This document shows, one piece after another, positions 1 through 7,944 of a stretch of 15,244 bases of DNA. The position numbers and the translations under genes are program-made. Below the pieces are notes generated by a model, which saw only the letters and a program-made list of their open reading frames with translations, did no database searches and had not been told where the DNA came from. The stretch's first letter is position 1. Every line of letters begins with the position of its first letter. This stretch comes from Pseudomonadota bacterium (GTDB lineage Bacteria; Pseudomonadota; Alphaproteobacteria; Kiloniellales; J153): the NCBI GenBank assembly GCA_022572105.1, contig JACZWN010000068.1:1-15244 (forward strand), given 5' to 3'.

Positions 1-945
1 GACGCGAACGGCTGGTCTCACGAAGGCCACTTGCCGGTGACCGATTTCAGCTTCAAGCTGATACAGGTGAAGGGCAATAATCAGACCTCGGTGCTTCGGA
101 TCGCGGCGTCCCTTGATGCCGATACGGCTGGCGAGCTCATCGTTGGCGATGGTGTCTCGGTGTTCATCGATGCGGACGACGTGAAGATCTTTAACGAGTT
201 GGACCAAATCGTCCATTGGGTGAACGATCCGGACGGTCCGACGATCGATGCTGGGATTACCATTTATCAGGACAGCGATGAGGTCGTCATCGACGGCCTC
301 GAAGAAGGATGGAAGGTCGAGTTCACTACGGCTACCGATTTCAACAGCGTCGACGTCACAAACGCTGACGGTGAGACGGTCGATTCCACGCTCCTTGATG
401 GCAATGACTTCTCCCTTGGCGAGTTCGGCTTCGATATCGCGACGGCCGGCGGTCCGATCGATATGTCCTTCGACCTGACCGTGTCCGACGAGGATCTCGA
501 CACCGCGACCGGCACGCTGCTCGTGACCACGGTTCCCGATAACGGCTCCGACATCGTGGGCACGGGGGCCGACGAGACGCTGATCGGCGGCTCCAGCGAC
601 GATACACTGACCGGGAACGGCGGCGACGACAACCTGACCGGCGGTGGCGGGATCGACACCTTCGTGTTCAGCCTCTTGGCGGACGACGGGGACGACACCA
701 TCACCGATTTCGATGTTTTGAACGATATCCTGCAGTTCACGGACGTGGTCGATCAGAACAGCGATACGGACGTCGACCTCGATGACATCGATTTACTCAC
801 GACGATAACCGACGACGGCACCAATGTGACGGTGGACTTCACCAACGGGGCCTCGATCACCTTCCTTGGCATCGGCGATAACACCATCGATACGTTCGCC
901 GAGCTGGTTGACAATACGACGGCGCAGATCATCTTCACCAGCTAG
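1..945 (+). CDS. C-terminal part of a large RTX adhesin-like type I secretion substrate (5' end outside window)
   Basis: The reading frame is open from base 1, so this is the 3' end of a longer gene. A TTG at 31 could be mistaken for a start, but nothing marks it as one. The visible 314 residues are acidic, rich in Asp, Thr and Gly, and contain no Cys. Degenerate RTX nonapeptides (GTGADETLIGG, GNGGDDNLTGGGG) lie at about 560-660. They are followed by DTFVF and DGDDTITDFD, the pattern of the type I secretion C-terminal target domain of the VCA0849 type found at the end of LapA-like adhesins. Such proteins are exported by ABC/HlyD/TolC machines and fold on calcium outside the cell. All three machine parts are encoded in this window. 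The upstream 180 residues look like a beta-rich extender domain. GC is lower than in neighbouring genes, as is common for Asp/Thr-rich adhesins. The family call is firm; the LapA-like role is inferred, since the N-terminal retention module is not visible. Confidence 0.88.
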   Translation, partial: DANGWSHEGHLPVTDFSFKLIQVKGNNQTSVLRIAASLDADTAGELIVGDGVSVFIDADDVKIFNELDQIVHWVNDPDGPTIDAGITIYQDSDEVVIDGLEEGWKVEFTTATDFNSVDVTNADGETVDSTLLDGNDFSLGEFGFDIATAGGPIDMSFDLTVSDEDLDTATGTLLVTTVPDNGSDIVGTGADETLIGGSSDDTLTGNGGDDNLTGGGGIDTFVFSLLADDGDDTITDFDVLNDILQFTDVVDQNSDTDVDLDDIDLLTTITDDGTNVTVDFTNGASITFLGIGDNTIDTFAELVDNTTAQIIFTS

Positions 946-984
946 AAAGCCACTAAGTTTCAGAGCCGGCCATCTTCGGTTCGG

Positions 985-1018
985 CGGGGGGTGCAGGTAG
1001 CGCCCCCCGTTTTCTTTT
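985..1018 (+). terminator. Rho-independent terminator of the RTX gene
   Basis: A 9-bp stem (985-993 pairs with 1001-1009, six G:C pairs in a row, one G:U) closes a 7-nt loop. It is followed directly by TTTTCTTTT. It begins 40 bp after the stop codon, in the expected orientation. Confidence 0.85.
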
Positions 1019-1392
1019 GCCCGCGCCCAGATTCCCACACCCCGGCTCCCCGGCTATTCCGCGCCACGTCGTTCCATAGCCTGGGCATAACCAAGCCGTG
1101 CCCGGTCCTGGCGCGGGGACTGGGGGTCCGGGCGAATCCGCGGGCGAATATTGACGCCGGGGGCGTTCCCTCTCTTCAAATGTTACTTTAACCTGTGACA
1201 ATCCTGTGGCACGGTTTTATTAATAAACCTTTCGACGCCTAAGAAAAAAGAGGTTAAATACCTTGGTTAACGGAGTTTTTACACTTGAATGGTATTTTGC
1301 TTTCATGGTAACCTTACCTTCAATAAACCCGCGAGGTACGCGGGCGGGGCAAGTAGCCGGGCGCACGAGCGCCTTCTGACGGGAGCCAAGGT
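1019..1392. other. 374-bp intergenic region, AT-rich in its second half
   Basis: No convincing gene is seen. Bases 1019-1160 are GC-rich. Bases 1180-1330 are clearly AT-rich against the background and hold a perfect 12-bp palindrome (TTTATTAATAAA, 1216-1227) and two CCTGTGNCA units 11 bp apart (1192-1200, 1203-1211). Two TTAA sites lie at 1254 and 1267. The region should contain the promoter of the exported-protein gene at 1393, but no -35/-10 pair is clear enough to mark. Confidence 0.5.
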
Positions 1393-1929
1393 ATGGCAGT
1401 GCATCTCTGGTTGGGACGGGTTCTATCGGGTTTCCTCTTCGTCCTCTTCGTCCTCCTCGGCCTGGCGGGTGCGGCCCGGGCCGGTCACTTCCTGACCCAT
1501 CCGGCGGCCACGCCCCAGGCGATCGCGGCGCCACGGACGGCGGAGGCGGTCGCGCGCGACGCCAGGACGCTGTTCGAGAAGGGCACGGAGATCAAGATCA
1601 AGCGCGACGCCAAGGTCTACATCACGCCGCGCAACATCCCCAAGGGCGACCGGTTCCTGAAGGCCTACTCGGCCGACAAGGCGGTGCGAAGCACCGGCAT
1701 CGCCGCGCCCGGCCTGCTCGGCATCGCGACCCAGGCCTACCGCACCCAGGCCTCGGCCGGCACGGCGAACCAGGCCTACTCCCTGGCCGACGCCATGCGC
1801 GACGCGGTCTGGCGCAAGACGACCGCGGCCAAGCTCAAGAGCCTGATGAGCACGCAACGCGCCTGCGCCGGGGGCGCGAACGGCACCAGCCGGCGCGCAC
1901 CGTCGATCGGGCTCGGCGCCTTCTGCTAG
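1393..1929 (+). CDS. Exported protein of unknown function (178 aa)
   Basis: I do not recognise the family. The N-terminus (MAVHLWLGRVLSGFLFVLFV, then LLGLAGAARA) is a clear Sec signal peptide, with likely cleavage after ARAG or ARA near residue 30. The mature part is basic and Ala/Lys-rich (GTEIKIKRDAKVYITPR, then a Gln/Tyr/Ala stretch) and ends in Cys. Codon third positions are strongly GC, supporting this frame over the overlapping opposite-strand frame. The ATG at 1393 has AAGG close upstream and GGGAG slightly further. It stands alone between the RTX terminator and a convergent small gene. A periplasmic or surface location is inferred; no catalytic motif is seen. Confidence 0.72.
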   Translation: MAVHLWLGRVLSGFLFVLFVLLGLAGAARAGHFLTHPAATPQAIAAPRTAEAVARDARTLFEKGTEIKIKRDAKVYITPRNIPKGDRFLKAYSADKAVRSTGIAAPGLLGIATQAYRTQASAGTANQAYSLADAMRDAVWRKTTAAKLKSLMSTQRACAGGANGTSRRAPSIGLGAFC

Positions 1930-1964
1930 CGTTCGGACTCCAACCTTTCCGCACCCGATCTGCC

Positions 1965-2228
1965 CTAGAGGTTCTCCAGGGCGCTTTGCACCGCTTCGGT
2001 GCTCGCCTCCTCGCTTCTCGCCTTGGCGGCCTCGTTCAGTTTCTGCACGGTGCTCGCCAGCTGGGCGGAGAAATCCTTCAGCGCGGCGACCGGCAGCATC
2101 AGCACCCCGACCACCTCCGGGTCCAGCTTGTTCTTGCTCTCGCCGCGCCGCAACTGCAGGAGCTCGATCCGGGCCACGCCGTTGGCCACCGCGATCGATC
2201 GAATGCCGTCCGCGAAGATGTCGTTCAT
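1965..2228 (-). CDS. Small conserved-looking protein of unknown function (87 aa)
   Basis: I do not recognise a named family. The protein starts MNDIFADGIRSIAVANGVAR, continues as a short beta-strand-rich segment with a PEVVGVLMLP motif, and ends in an amphipathic helix (about residues 46-80, ALKDFSAQLASTVQKLNEAA) that could form a coiled coil. There is no signal peptide, so it is likely cytoplasmic. An in-frame ATG at 2243 would add five residues, but the ATG at 2228 has the better ribosome site (AAGGCGGGGG). It is the last gene of the leftward block, 108 bp after the serine protease, and converges with the exported 178-aa gene. A protein-interaction or adaptor role is only a guess. Confidence 0.62.
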   Translation of the reverse strand: MNDIFADGIRSIAVANGVARIELLQLRRGESKNKLDPEVVGVLMLPVAALKDFSAQLASTVQKLNEAAKARSEEASTEAVQSALENL

Positions 2229-2336
2229 CGCCCCCGCCTTCATCTACTCGTCAAACACATTCGCCGCCGCGTCCGCCGCCACGGATCGAGGTTGCGCGAA
2301 AAGCCATACGACCGCAAGCGCTTCAGCGCGCCCCGC

Positions 2337-3410
2337 TCATCGTAACGATTGGATCAGCCGGCCGAGCAGGGCGAGCGACGCCTCGCCGGTCACCGGCAAT
2401 CCGGCCTGCGACTGGAACGCGGCGATCGCGGCCCGGCGTTCCCGCGCCGTCGGCTGGCCGTCGGCCCGGTCCAGATGGCCCAGGCGGCCGAGCAGTTGGT
2501 CGATGGTCTGGAGCGGAACCGGAGAGGCCGGGCCACCGCCGGCCGGGGCCCGGCCACCGGACCAGACGTCGCCGGCGCGCCGAACCGCCTGGACCGCTTG
2601 GCCCGCGCCGCCCTCGGGATGAAACAGCGCGGCCGAGAGCGCGCCCGCGGTCCGGCCTTGGTCGGTGCGCGCGTTGAGGACGTGGAGCCCGGCGACCCGG
2701 AACTCGCCATCGGCCAGGACCAGAAGCGGCGAGCCCGAATCCCCCTTCGCGATGTCGCAGGAATGGAGGATCCCCCTCCGGCCCTCGAAGAACCCGGAGA
2801 CCGGGCAGTCCAGGTTCACCGTCACGATGTGGGCCCAGCCCCGGCGGTAGCCCGCCTGCAGGGTGCGGGCCTCGCCGCGGCGCAGGCGCGCCAGCAGCTT
2901 CTTGTCGAGCCGCCGCAGGCCGAGCCAGCCCGCCTGGCGGCCGATCGGCTTCTCGAGCACGAGTACCGCCCAGTCGGCAACGGCGTTGGCGGAGGTCGCG
3001 CCCGCCCCGGGGTCGAAGCGCCTGGAGCGCTCGTAGCTCAACACCGGCGAGTGGATGAGATAGGTATCGCGCTGGTAGCCGGCGACGAAGTGCAACTCGT
3101 TCGCCCCGCGCCACCGGCGCTCCCGGTTGTCGAAGAGGCAGTGGGCGGCGGTCAGGACCCGGCGCTCGCCGATCAGGAAGCCGGTGCAGTGGCCGCGCCC
3201 GCCCGCGTTGACCCGGCCGATCGCGCTCCAGGGGTACTCCATCGCGTTGACCTCGATGCGCCCGGTCTCGGCCAGCGCCAAGCTCGTCGCGCGCGAAGCC
3301 GCCGGATGGGCGAGGGCCGCGGCGAGCGCGAAGATCAGGACGGCGGCGAAGCGGTTGCGGCGCGAGGAGCTAATGATCCTTGGATTCGAAACCGTGCCCT
3401 TTTCCTGCAT
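2337..3410 (-). CDS. Secreted trypsin-like serine protease with a C-terminal peptidoglycan-binding-like domain
   Basis: This is an S1 (chymotrypsin-fold) endopeptidase of 357 residues. A signal peptide spans about residues 18-42 (hydrophobic FAAVLIFALAAALA). The catalytic triad is visible: His90 in LTAAHC, Asp146 in ADWAVLVL, and Ser225 in KGDSGSPLL. Cys75 and Cys91 flank the His as in trypsin-type disulfides, and Cys202 and Cys218 may form a second pair. After a Gly/Ala/Pro linker (about 280-298), residues 299-355 resemble a PG_binding_1 three-helix module, with AIAAFQSQAGLPVTGEAS matching the usual 'FQ...GLPVTG' core. This would tether the enzyme to the cell wall. It follows the sensor gene in the same direction with 91 bp between, and that gap contains a dispersed repeat copy, so it may be a separate transcript. 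The substrate is unknown; processing of surface or exported proteins is plausible from context. Confidence 0.88.
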   Translation of the reverse strand: MQEKGTVSNPRIISSSRRNRFAAVLIFALAAALAHPAASRATSLALAETGRIEVNAMEYPWSAIGRVNAGGRGHCTGFLIGERRVLTAAHCLFDNRERRWRGANELHFVAGYQRDTYLIHSPVLSYERSRRFDPGAGATSANAVADWAVLVLEKPIGRQAGWLGLRRLDKKLLARLRRGEARTLQAGYRRGWAHIVTVNLDCPVSGFFEGRRGILHSCDIAKGDSGSPLLVLADGEFRVAGLHVLNARTDQGRTAGALSAALFHPEGGAGQAVQAVRRAGDVWSGGRAPAGGGPASPVPLQTIDQLLGRLGHLDRADGQPTARERRAAIAAFQSQAGLPVTGEASLALLGRLIQSLR

Positions 3411-3480
3411 CGAAATAATTCCCGCAAGGTGAATTCGCGGACTCCCGGGGTGCGGCCGGCAACGCGCCTCCGCCCGGCGT

Positions 3481-3505
3481 TTATATCAAGGACGGTTGGT
3501 ATTAG
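3481..3505 (-). repeat. Dispersed intergenic repeat, copy A
   Basis: Read on the - strand it fits ATACCAANNRTCNNTGATAT, shared with copies at 6536-6561 and 15213-15236. Its first bases include the TAA stop codon of the sensor gene. Confidence 0.6.
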
Positions 3506-5616
3506 CCCGCGGCGAGACCGGCGATGAGCTTCTCTCCGGTCACCGAGCCGGCGACCTCGCGCAGGGCGGCGATCACCGCCGGGTCGTAGCGGTGGCCGTT
3601 CTGCTCGAGGATGTCGAGCGCCGCCACGGGCGAGATCCCGCTCCGGTAGGAGCGCGGCGCGACCCGGGCGCAGAACACGTCGCAGGCGCCCAGGATGCGC
3701 GCCGTCAGCCTGATCCGCTCGCCCGACAGGCCCGCGGGATAGCCCCCGCCGTCGAGGCGCTCGTGCATCTGGGTGATGGTCTCCAGCACCGGCAGCTCGA
3801 AGTCGATGTCGCGCAGGATCGCCACGGCGTGATCGATGTGCTGCTGCATCTGGGCGATCTCGGGCTCGCTCAAGCGCTCCGGCTTGGTCAGGATCTCGCG
3901 CGCCACGGCCAGCTTGCCGATCTGCGACAGGTTGGCGGCGATCTCGACGGTGGCGATTTCCTCGGCGCCCAATTCGAGGCGCTGGGCGACCGCGACCGAA
4001 AAGCCGGCCAGGCGTCGCGAATGCCCGGCCAGGTAGGGATCGCGCAGTTCCACCGCGCGCACCAGCGCCGCGACCATCTGTTGGATCGCCCGTTCCCGCT
4101 TCTTCTGCTCCTCGACCAGCTCGGTCACGTCGCGGGTCACCGAGACGATGCCCGAGATCTCGCCGGTCTCGTCCTGATACGGCACCTTGGAGATCTGCAG
4201 GTGATGCAGCCGGGACCCCAGATAGACCTCCTCGTTGATGGTCACCGGCGCGCCCGATTCGAGCGCGCGCCGGTCCGACGCCTCGAGCCGGTCGGCCGTG
4301 CCGCGGCCGAAGATCGCCGCGTCGTCGAGCCCGATCGCGTCCTCGACCTCGCGCCCGATGGCGCGCGCGAAGGCCGGGTTGAGGTAGCGGTAGGTGCCGT
4401 CCCTGGACTTCAGACCGATATACTCGGAGATCGAGTTGTTGATGCTGTCGAGCAGCTTCTTCTGCGCCTCGATGCGCGCCGCCAGGCGCCGGAACTGTTC
4501 GGCGAGCGCCGAGCTGTGTTCGTTCGACAACCGCCACCAGAACGCGCCGAAGGCCGCGATCACGGTCACCACGACCAGAACCGCGACGATGGTTGCCGCC
4601 GTGACGAAGCCGCTGATTTTTTTCTGCGCGGCCGCCACGTCGATCTCCTGAACCACCCACCAGGGCGGCCCGCCGACCGCGCTGCCGACCGAATAGACCG
4701 CGCCCGGCGCGCCGATGGATGCGCGCTCGGCGAAGGGGATGAGGCGCCCCGCCTCGGTCACCTCGAGGTCGTCGATGGCCCTGAGCGGCGGGGCGGCGCC
4801 GGGCGCGATCTCGAACGTCTTGCCGCCCGAACGCTGCACCAGCTTGAGCCGCTCGCCGGGCTCGGCGAGCGGCGGCGGGGCCAGGATCTCGCCCAGCATC
4901 TCGGCGACCGGCGTGGTCAGCAGCAGCACCCCCACCGCCTTGCCCGTGCCCGATTCGCTCTGGGCCGGGAGAATCGGCGCGTAGAAGTCCATGACCAGAC
5001 CCGCCGGCGAGGCGCGCACCGGCCCGAACGTCAGCCTGCCGCTGTCGAACACCGTCTTGGCGATGGCCTGCTGCTCCGGGTCGATCGTCTCGGCGCCCGC
5101 GCTGGTCACGTAGGCGATGCCGTCGCGGTTGACCAGGTAGCCGGCCAGGAAGTCGGCGTTCCGGCTGAAATCGCTAAGTACCTGCTCCATGAACGGCAGC
5201 TGCGCGGCCAAGGGCACGCCGAGGCCGGCCGGCACCTCCGAGCCCTCCGGCACCCCCTCGCCGCCGGTCGCCAGGTCCGAGATATCGCCGCCGGAGAGAT
5301 CCATCTCGGTCGCGAACAGCCGGAACAGCTCGCTCTCCACGACCCGGTCGGCCGGGCGCGTCATGCCGTCCAACCAGGTCTCGATGACCTCGGCCCGGCC
5401 GCGCGACAGGATCTCGAGCCGGCGTTCGGTCTCGGTCACCAGATCGGCTTTCTCGAAGCGGATCATGACCGCCGGGACCGCCACCGCGATGACCACGATG
5501 ACGGCGATCACCACCAAGCCGCGGGCGAGCGCGCGCGAGCGCGCCGGGCGATACCGTTCGGCATCGACCTCGGAGGAAATGAAGTCGGTTTGGCTCGCTG
5601 CGCCGCCGTTCGACAT
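3502..5616 (-). CDS. Membrane sensor with Cache-like periplasmic region, PAS and degenerate HD-GYP domain (candidate LapD analogue)
   Basis: The protein has 704 residues. TM1 is about 33-52, a periplasmic Cache-like sensor about 53-337, TM2 about 338-360, a short coiled linker 362-390, PAS about 388-500 and HD-GYP about 512-690. HD-GYP domains normally hydrolyse cyclic di-GMP using a metal cluster. Here the defining HD pair is replaced (LSQIGK, Ser563-Gln564), and the usual HHHE before the GYP loop is QMHE (616-619). GYP itself (625-627), His532, Lys568, His593, His618 and Asp646 remain. Loss of the HD pair and one of the paired histidines predicts little or no phosphodiesterase activity, but ligand binding could persist. 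It starts 11 bp after the LapG-type protease gene, so the two are almost certainly co-transcribed. LapG is classically held by LapD, a membrane cyclic di-GMP receptor with degenerate enzyme domains, so a LapD-like role is inferred. The alternative is a still-active HD-GYP variant enzyme. Confidence 0.9.
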   Translation of the reverse strand: MSNGGAASQTDFISSEVDAERYRPARSRALARGLVVIAVIVVIAVAVPAVMIRFEKADLVTETERRLEILSRGRAEVIETWLDGMTRPADRVVESELFRLFATEMDLSGGDISDLATGGEGVPEGSEVPAGLGVPLAAQLPFMEQVLSDFSRNADFLAGYLVNRDGIAYVTSAGAETIDPEQQAIAKTVFDSGRLTFGPVRASPAGLVMDFYAPILPAQSESGTGKAVGVLLLTTPVAEMLGEILAPPPLAEPGERLKLVQRSGGKTFEIAPGAAPPLRAIDDLEVTEAGRLIPFAERASIGAPGAVYSVGSAVGGPPWWVVQEIDVAAAQKKISGFVTAATIVAVLVVVTVIAAFGAFWWRLSNEHSSALAEQFRRLAARIEAQKKLLDSINNSISEYIGLKSRDGTYRYLNPAFARAIGREVEDAIGLDDAAIFGRGTADRLEASDRRALESGAPVTINEEVYLGSRLHHLQISKVPYQDETGEISGIVSVTRDVTELVEEQKKRERAIQQMVAALVRAVELRDPYLAGHSRRLAGFSVAVAQRLELGAEEIATVEIAANLSQIGKLAVAREILTKPERLSEPEIAQMQQHIDHAVAILRDIDFELPVLETITQMHERLDGGGYPAGLSGERIRLTARILGACDVFCARVAPRSYRSGISPVAALDILEQNGHRYDPAVIAALREVAGSVTGEKLIAGLAAG

Positions 5617-5627
5617 GGCCGACTCGT

Positions 5628-6380
5628 CTAATTCCGTTTCCTGGCCACCAAGCCCTGATACACGGGCTTCTTGTTCTTTTTGAAGCCGCCGATGTGGGCC
5701 CAGCGCGTGGTCTCGTTCATCGAATACTGCGGGATGTATTGCTTGTAGCGCGTGTGTGACAGGATCAGGTTCGACAGGCTGTCCAGGATTAATATGTCAT
5801 TTTCCACATAGATGGCCAGGACCGAGTGACCGATACCGCGGATCTCGTCCATGAGGATCACGACGCGCAGTTCCTCCTTGGCGAAGCCGAGCTTGCGCAG
5901 GGCGAAGTACTTGGCGATGGAATAATCCTCGCAGTCCCCGGACCGGGACATGAATTCCTTCGGCGTCGCCCAGTATTCGCTCATGCCATAGAGTTCCCGG
6001 TCCAGCTTGTAGGGCCAGCGGTTGAAAAAATCATTGACCGCCTTGACCCGGTCCGCGCGCTTGAGCTTGGCCGCCGAGGTGATGATATTGCGCCAGTTCC
6101 TGAGGAGCGGCGTGGTGCACGCGGTCGCGTCCGCGGTGCAGCGGTCGAAGGCGACCCGCTCGCTCTCCACGCTGCGCAGCACCCGGGTCCACTGCGGCAA
6201 ACCCTTGAGCGACCCGGACTTGAGCTCGATCGAGCCGAACAGCGCGTCGCCCTCCCGGGCCGCCCTCCCGGCCTGCACCAGATCGGCCAGGCTCTGCGCC
6301 GCCGCGGGGCGAACCGCGGGGCTGGAGAATGCCAAACAGAAAAGCGTTGCCAAGGCAGTTATGAAACCACGCCGGGTCAA
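5628..6380 (-). CDS. lapG: LapG-type periplasmic transglutaminase-like cysteine protease (BTLCP family)
   Basis: The 250-residue length fits the bacterial transglutaminase-like cysteine protease family, whose characterised member LapG cleaves the N-terminus of LapA-type adhesins and frees them from the cell surface. The triad is visible: Cys150 (SGDCEDYS), His185 (GIGHSVL) and Asp200 (ILILDSL). Asp149 and Glu151 flanking the Cys match the calcium ligands of LapG. A signal peptide (about 1-29, ending AAAQ) places it in the periplasm. The only ATG/GTG/TTG available before an upstream in-frame stop is TTG at 6380, preceded by GGGAG eight bases away, so the start is well supported despite the rare codon. 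The sensor gene follows after 11 bp. Upstream lies a 240-bp gap to the membrane fusion protein gene. The symbol is given by family and context; its adhesin target is probably the RTX protein at the left edge, but no cleavage site can be seen. Confidence 0.9.
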   Translation of the reverse strand: MTRRGFITALATLFCLAFSSPAVRPAAAQSLADLVQAGRAAREGDALFGSIELKSGSLKGLPQWTRVLRSVESERVAFDRCTADATACTTPLLRNWRNIITSAAKLKRADRVKAVNDFFNRWPYKLDRELYGMSEYWATPKEFMSRSGDCEDYSIAKYFALRKLGFAKEELRVVILMDEIRGIGHSVLAIYVENDILILDSLSNLILSHTRYKQYIPQYSMNETTRWAHIGGFKKNKKPVYQGLVARKRN

Positions 6381-6620
6381 ATAAAGGGCTCCCGTCAGCC
6401 GTTTGGCGGCCGGATCTCGCCTGGATCGGCCTGATGACAGGATCGCCGTTTCTGTTTAACGGACCCTTTCGAGGTAGGGTTTACGAAGCGGAAGGCAGCC
6501 CCGCCGAGGCCGAGGAAAAGGCCGGGTTTGCATGGTTAATACCAAAGATCGCTGATATTAATGCCCGGCCCGGGCCCCATGCCGTCCGGCCGGGCGGCAG
6601 GCCGCGCGAAGGGGCGCGGT
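6381..6620. other. 240-bp gap between hlyD-type and lapG-type genes
   Basis: No gene is supported. Just after the fusion-protein stop there is a 6-bp GC hairpin (6602-6607 with 6614-6619) without a T-run, so it would be at most a weak terminator. A dispersed repeat copy lies at 6536-6561. The remainder probably holds a promoter for the lapG-sensor pair, which I cannot pinpoint. Confidence 0.45.
6536..6561 (+). repeat. Dispersed intergenic repeat, copy B
   Basis: It matches ATACCAANNRTCNNTGATAT on the + strand and shares most positions with copies at 3481-3505 (opposite strand) and 15213-15236. It lies between two leftward genes, 156 bp upstream of the TTG start of the protease. Confidence 0.6.
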
Positions 6621-7940
6621 CTAACGTTCGCGCAGCGCCCGGTCGCGCGCCTTCAGGATGGGCTTCAAGATGTAGTCCAGGACGGTCTTCTTGCCGGTCA
6701 GGATTTCGATGGTGGCGGTCATGCCCGGGATGATCGGCAGCTCGTTGCCCTGGTGGAGCAAGGTGTTTCGCGCGGTTCTCAGGTAGACGCGGTAGAAGTT
6801 CTCGCCCTTCTCGTCCTTGATGGTGTCGGCGCTGATGTGCTCCACCGTCGCCTCCAGGCCGCCGTAGATGGAGAAATCGTAGGCCGCGATCTTGATCGTC
6901 GACTTCTGCCCGGGCCGCAGGAAGGCGATGTCGGCGGGCCGGATCTGCGCCTCGACCAGCAGGGTATCGTCGAGCGGCACGATCTCGATGATGTCCTCGC
7001 CCGGCCGGATCACGCCGCCGATCGTGTTCTGCTTGATCTCCTTGACGGTCCCGCGCACCCGGGAACGGACCGCGGTACGGGTCACCCGGTCCTCGCCGGC
7101 GAGTAGCGTCTCGGTGACCGAGTTGAGATCGGCGCGCGCGCGGTTCAACTCGTCGGAGATGTCCGCCTTGGCCGAGAGAATCACTTCTTCGACGCGTTGC
7201 TTGGCTTCCTTCGCCGCGGTTCGCAGCCGTGGAATGGTCAGCCGGACGGTGCGGATATCACCCTCCAGATCCGCGACCTGACGCTCGATGCGAATGAGGT
7301 CGATGCGCGGCACGACCCCGTTACGCGCGAGCGGCCGCATTATCGAGAGTTCCTCGCGCGCCAACTCGAGGCTCCGCTCCAATTGCCTGCGGCGGCTGCC
7401 CATCTCGGCGATTTCCTGCTTGCGCTGCTTGGCCTGGGTTTCCAGGACCGCGATCTGGGCCTTGAGCTGCCGGGCACGGGCCTTGAACAGGGCGGTCTGG
7501 TCGGACGCCGCCGACGGCGACTCTTTCAGAATCTCCTCGGAGAGCGCCATTTCCCGGTCTTCCATCTCGGCCTCGAGGCGCTCGACCGTGGCCAGCAGCG
7601 CGTAGAACCGGGTCTGCGCGTCCCGGTAGGTCGCCTGGGCCGCGGTGTTCTCGATGCGCACCAGGATGTCGCCCTTTTCCACGACGTCGCCTTCGCGCAC
7701 CAGGATCTCGGCCAGGATGCCGCCTTCCAGGTTCTGGATGATCTGGGTCTTGCTCGAGGGAATGATGCGGCCCTCGCCGCGCGTGACCTCGTCGAGCACG
7801 GCGTAATTGGCCCAGGTGCCCATGACGACCAGGAACGCAAAGGTCATAAACGTGAGAATGTAAGCGAAGCCATGGCCGCGCCGTCGGGCGGCCGCAAGCA
7901 CGTCCGGCATGAAATGCAGATCTTCCTGACGGGTCGCCAT
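6621..7940 (-). CDS. Type I secretion membrane fusion protein, HlyD family (LapC-like)
   Basis: This 439-residue periplasmic adaptor bridges the inner-membrane ABC transporter and the TolC channel. A short cytoplasmic N-terminus is followed by one membrane segment (about 27-46, AYILTFMTFAFLVVMGTWAN). Next is a biotinyl-lipoyl-like half (GEGRIIPSSKTQIIQNLEGG, about 56-98), a long coiled-coil hairpin (about 103-300, rich in Glu/Arg/Lys), the second lipoyl half (RSRVRGTVKEIKQNTIGGVI) and a beta-barrel C-terminus with the family pattern PGMTATIEILTGKKTVLDYI and KPI. It begins 4 bp after the transporter stop codon, so the two are translated as one operon. Family identity is certain; the LapC analogy comes from the adjacent LapG-type protease. 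Confidence 0.95.
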   Translation of the reverse strand: MATRQEDLHFMPDVLAAARRRGHGFAYILTFMTFAFLVVMGTWANYAVLDEVTRGEGRIIPSSKTQIIQNLEGGILAEILVREGDVVEKGDILVRIENTAAQATYRDAQTRFYALLATVERLEAEMEDREMALSEEILKESPSAASDQTALFKARARQLKAQIAVLETQAKQRKQEIAEMGSRRRQLERSLELAREELSIMRPLARNGVVPRIDLIRIERQVADLEGDIRTVRLTIPRLRTAAKEAKQRVEEVILSAKADISDELNRARADLNSVTETLLAGEDRVTRTAVRSRVRGTVKEIKQNTIGGVIRPGEDIIEIVPLDDTLLVEAQIRPADIAFLRPGQKSTIKIAAYDFSIYGGLEATVEHISADTIKDEKGENFYRVYLRTARNTLLHQGNELPIIPGMTATIEILTGKKTVLDYILKPILKARDRALRER

Positions 7941-7944
7941 CGGC

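Noticed and set aside
1254..1270. CtrA-like pair of TTAA sites
   Set aside because: The two TTAA are separated by nine bases, not the seven of the CtrA consensus.
2318..2329. Terminator hairpin after the serine protease gene (GCGCT/AGCGC)
   Set aside because: The loop would be two bases and no T-run follows on the - strand.
3502..5631. Long open frames on the + strand opposite the sensor gene, and similar ones opposite the ABC transporter (8074-9648)
   Set aside because: They are Arg/Gly/His-rich translations of the antisense of GC-rich genes and lack domain patterns. The - strand proteins have clear domains.
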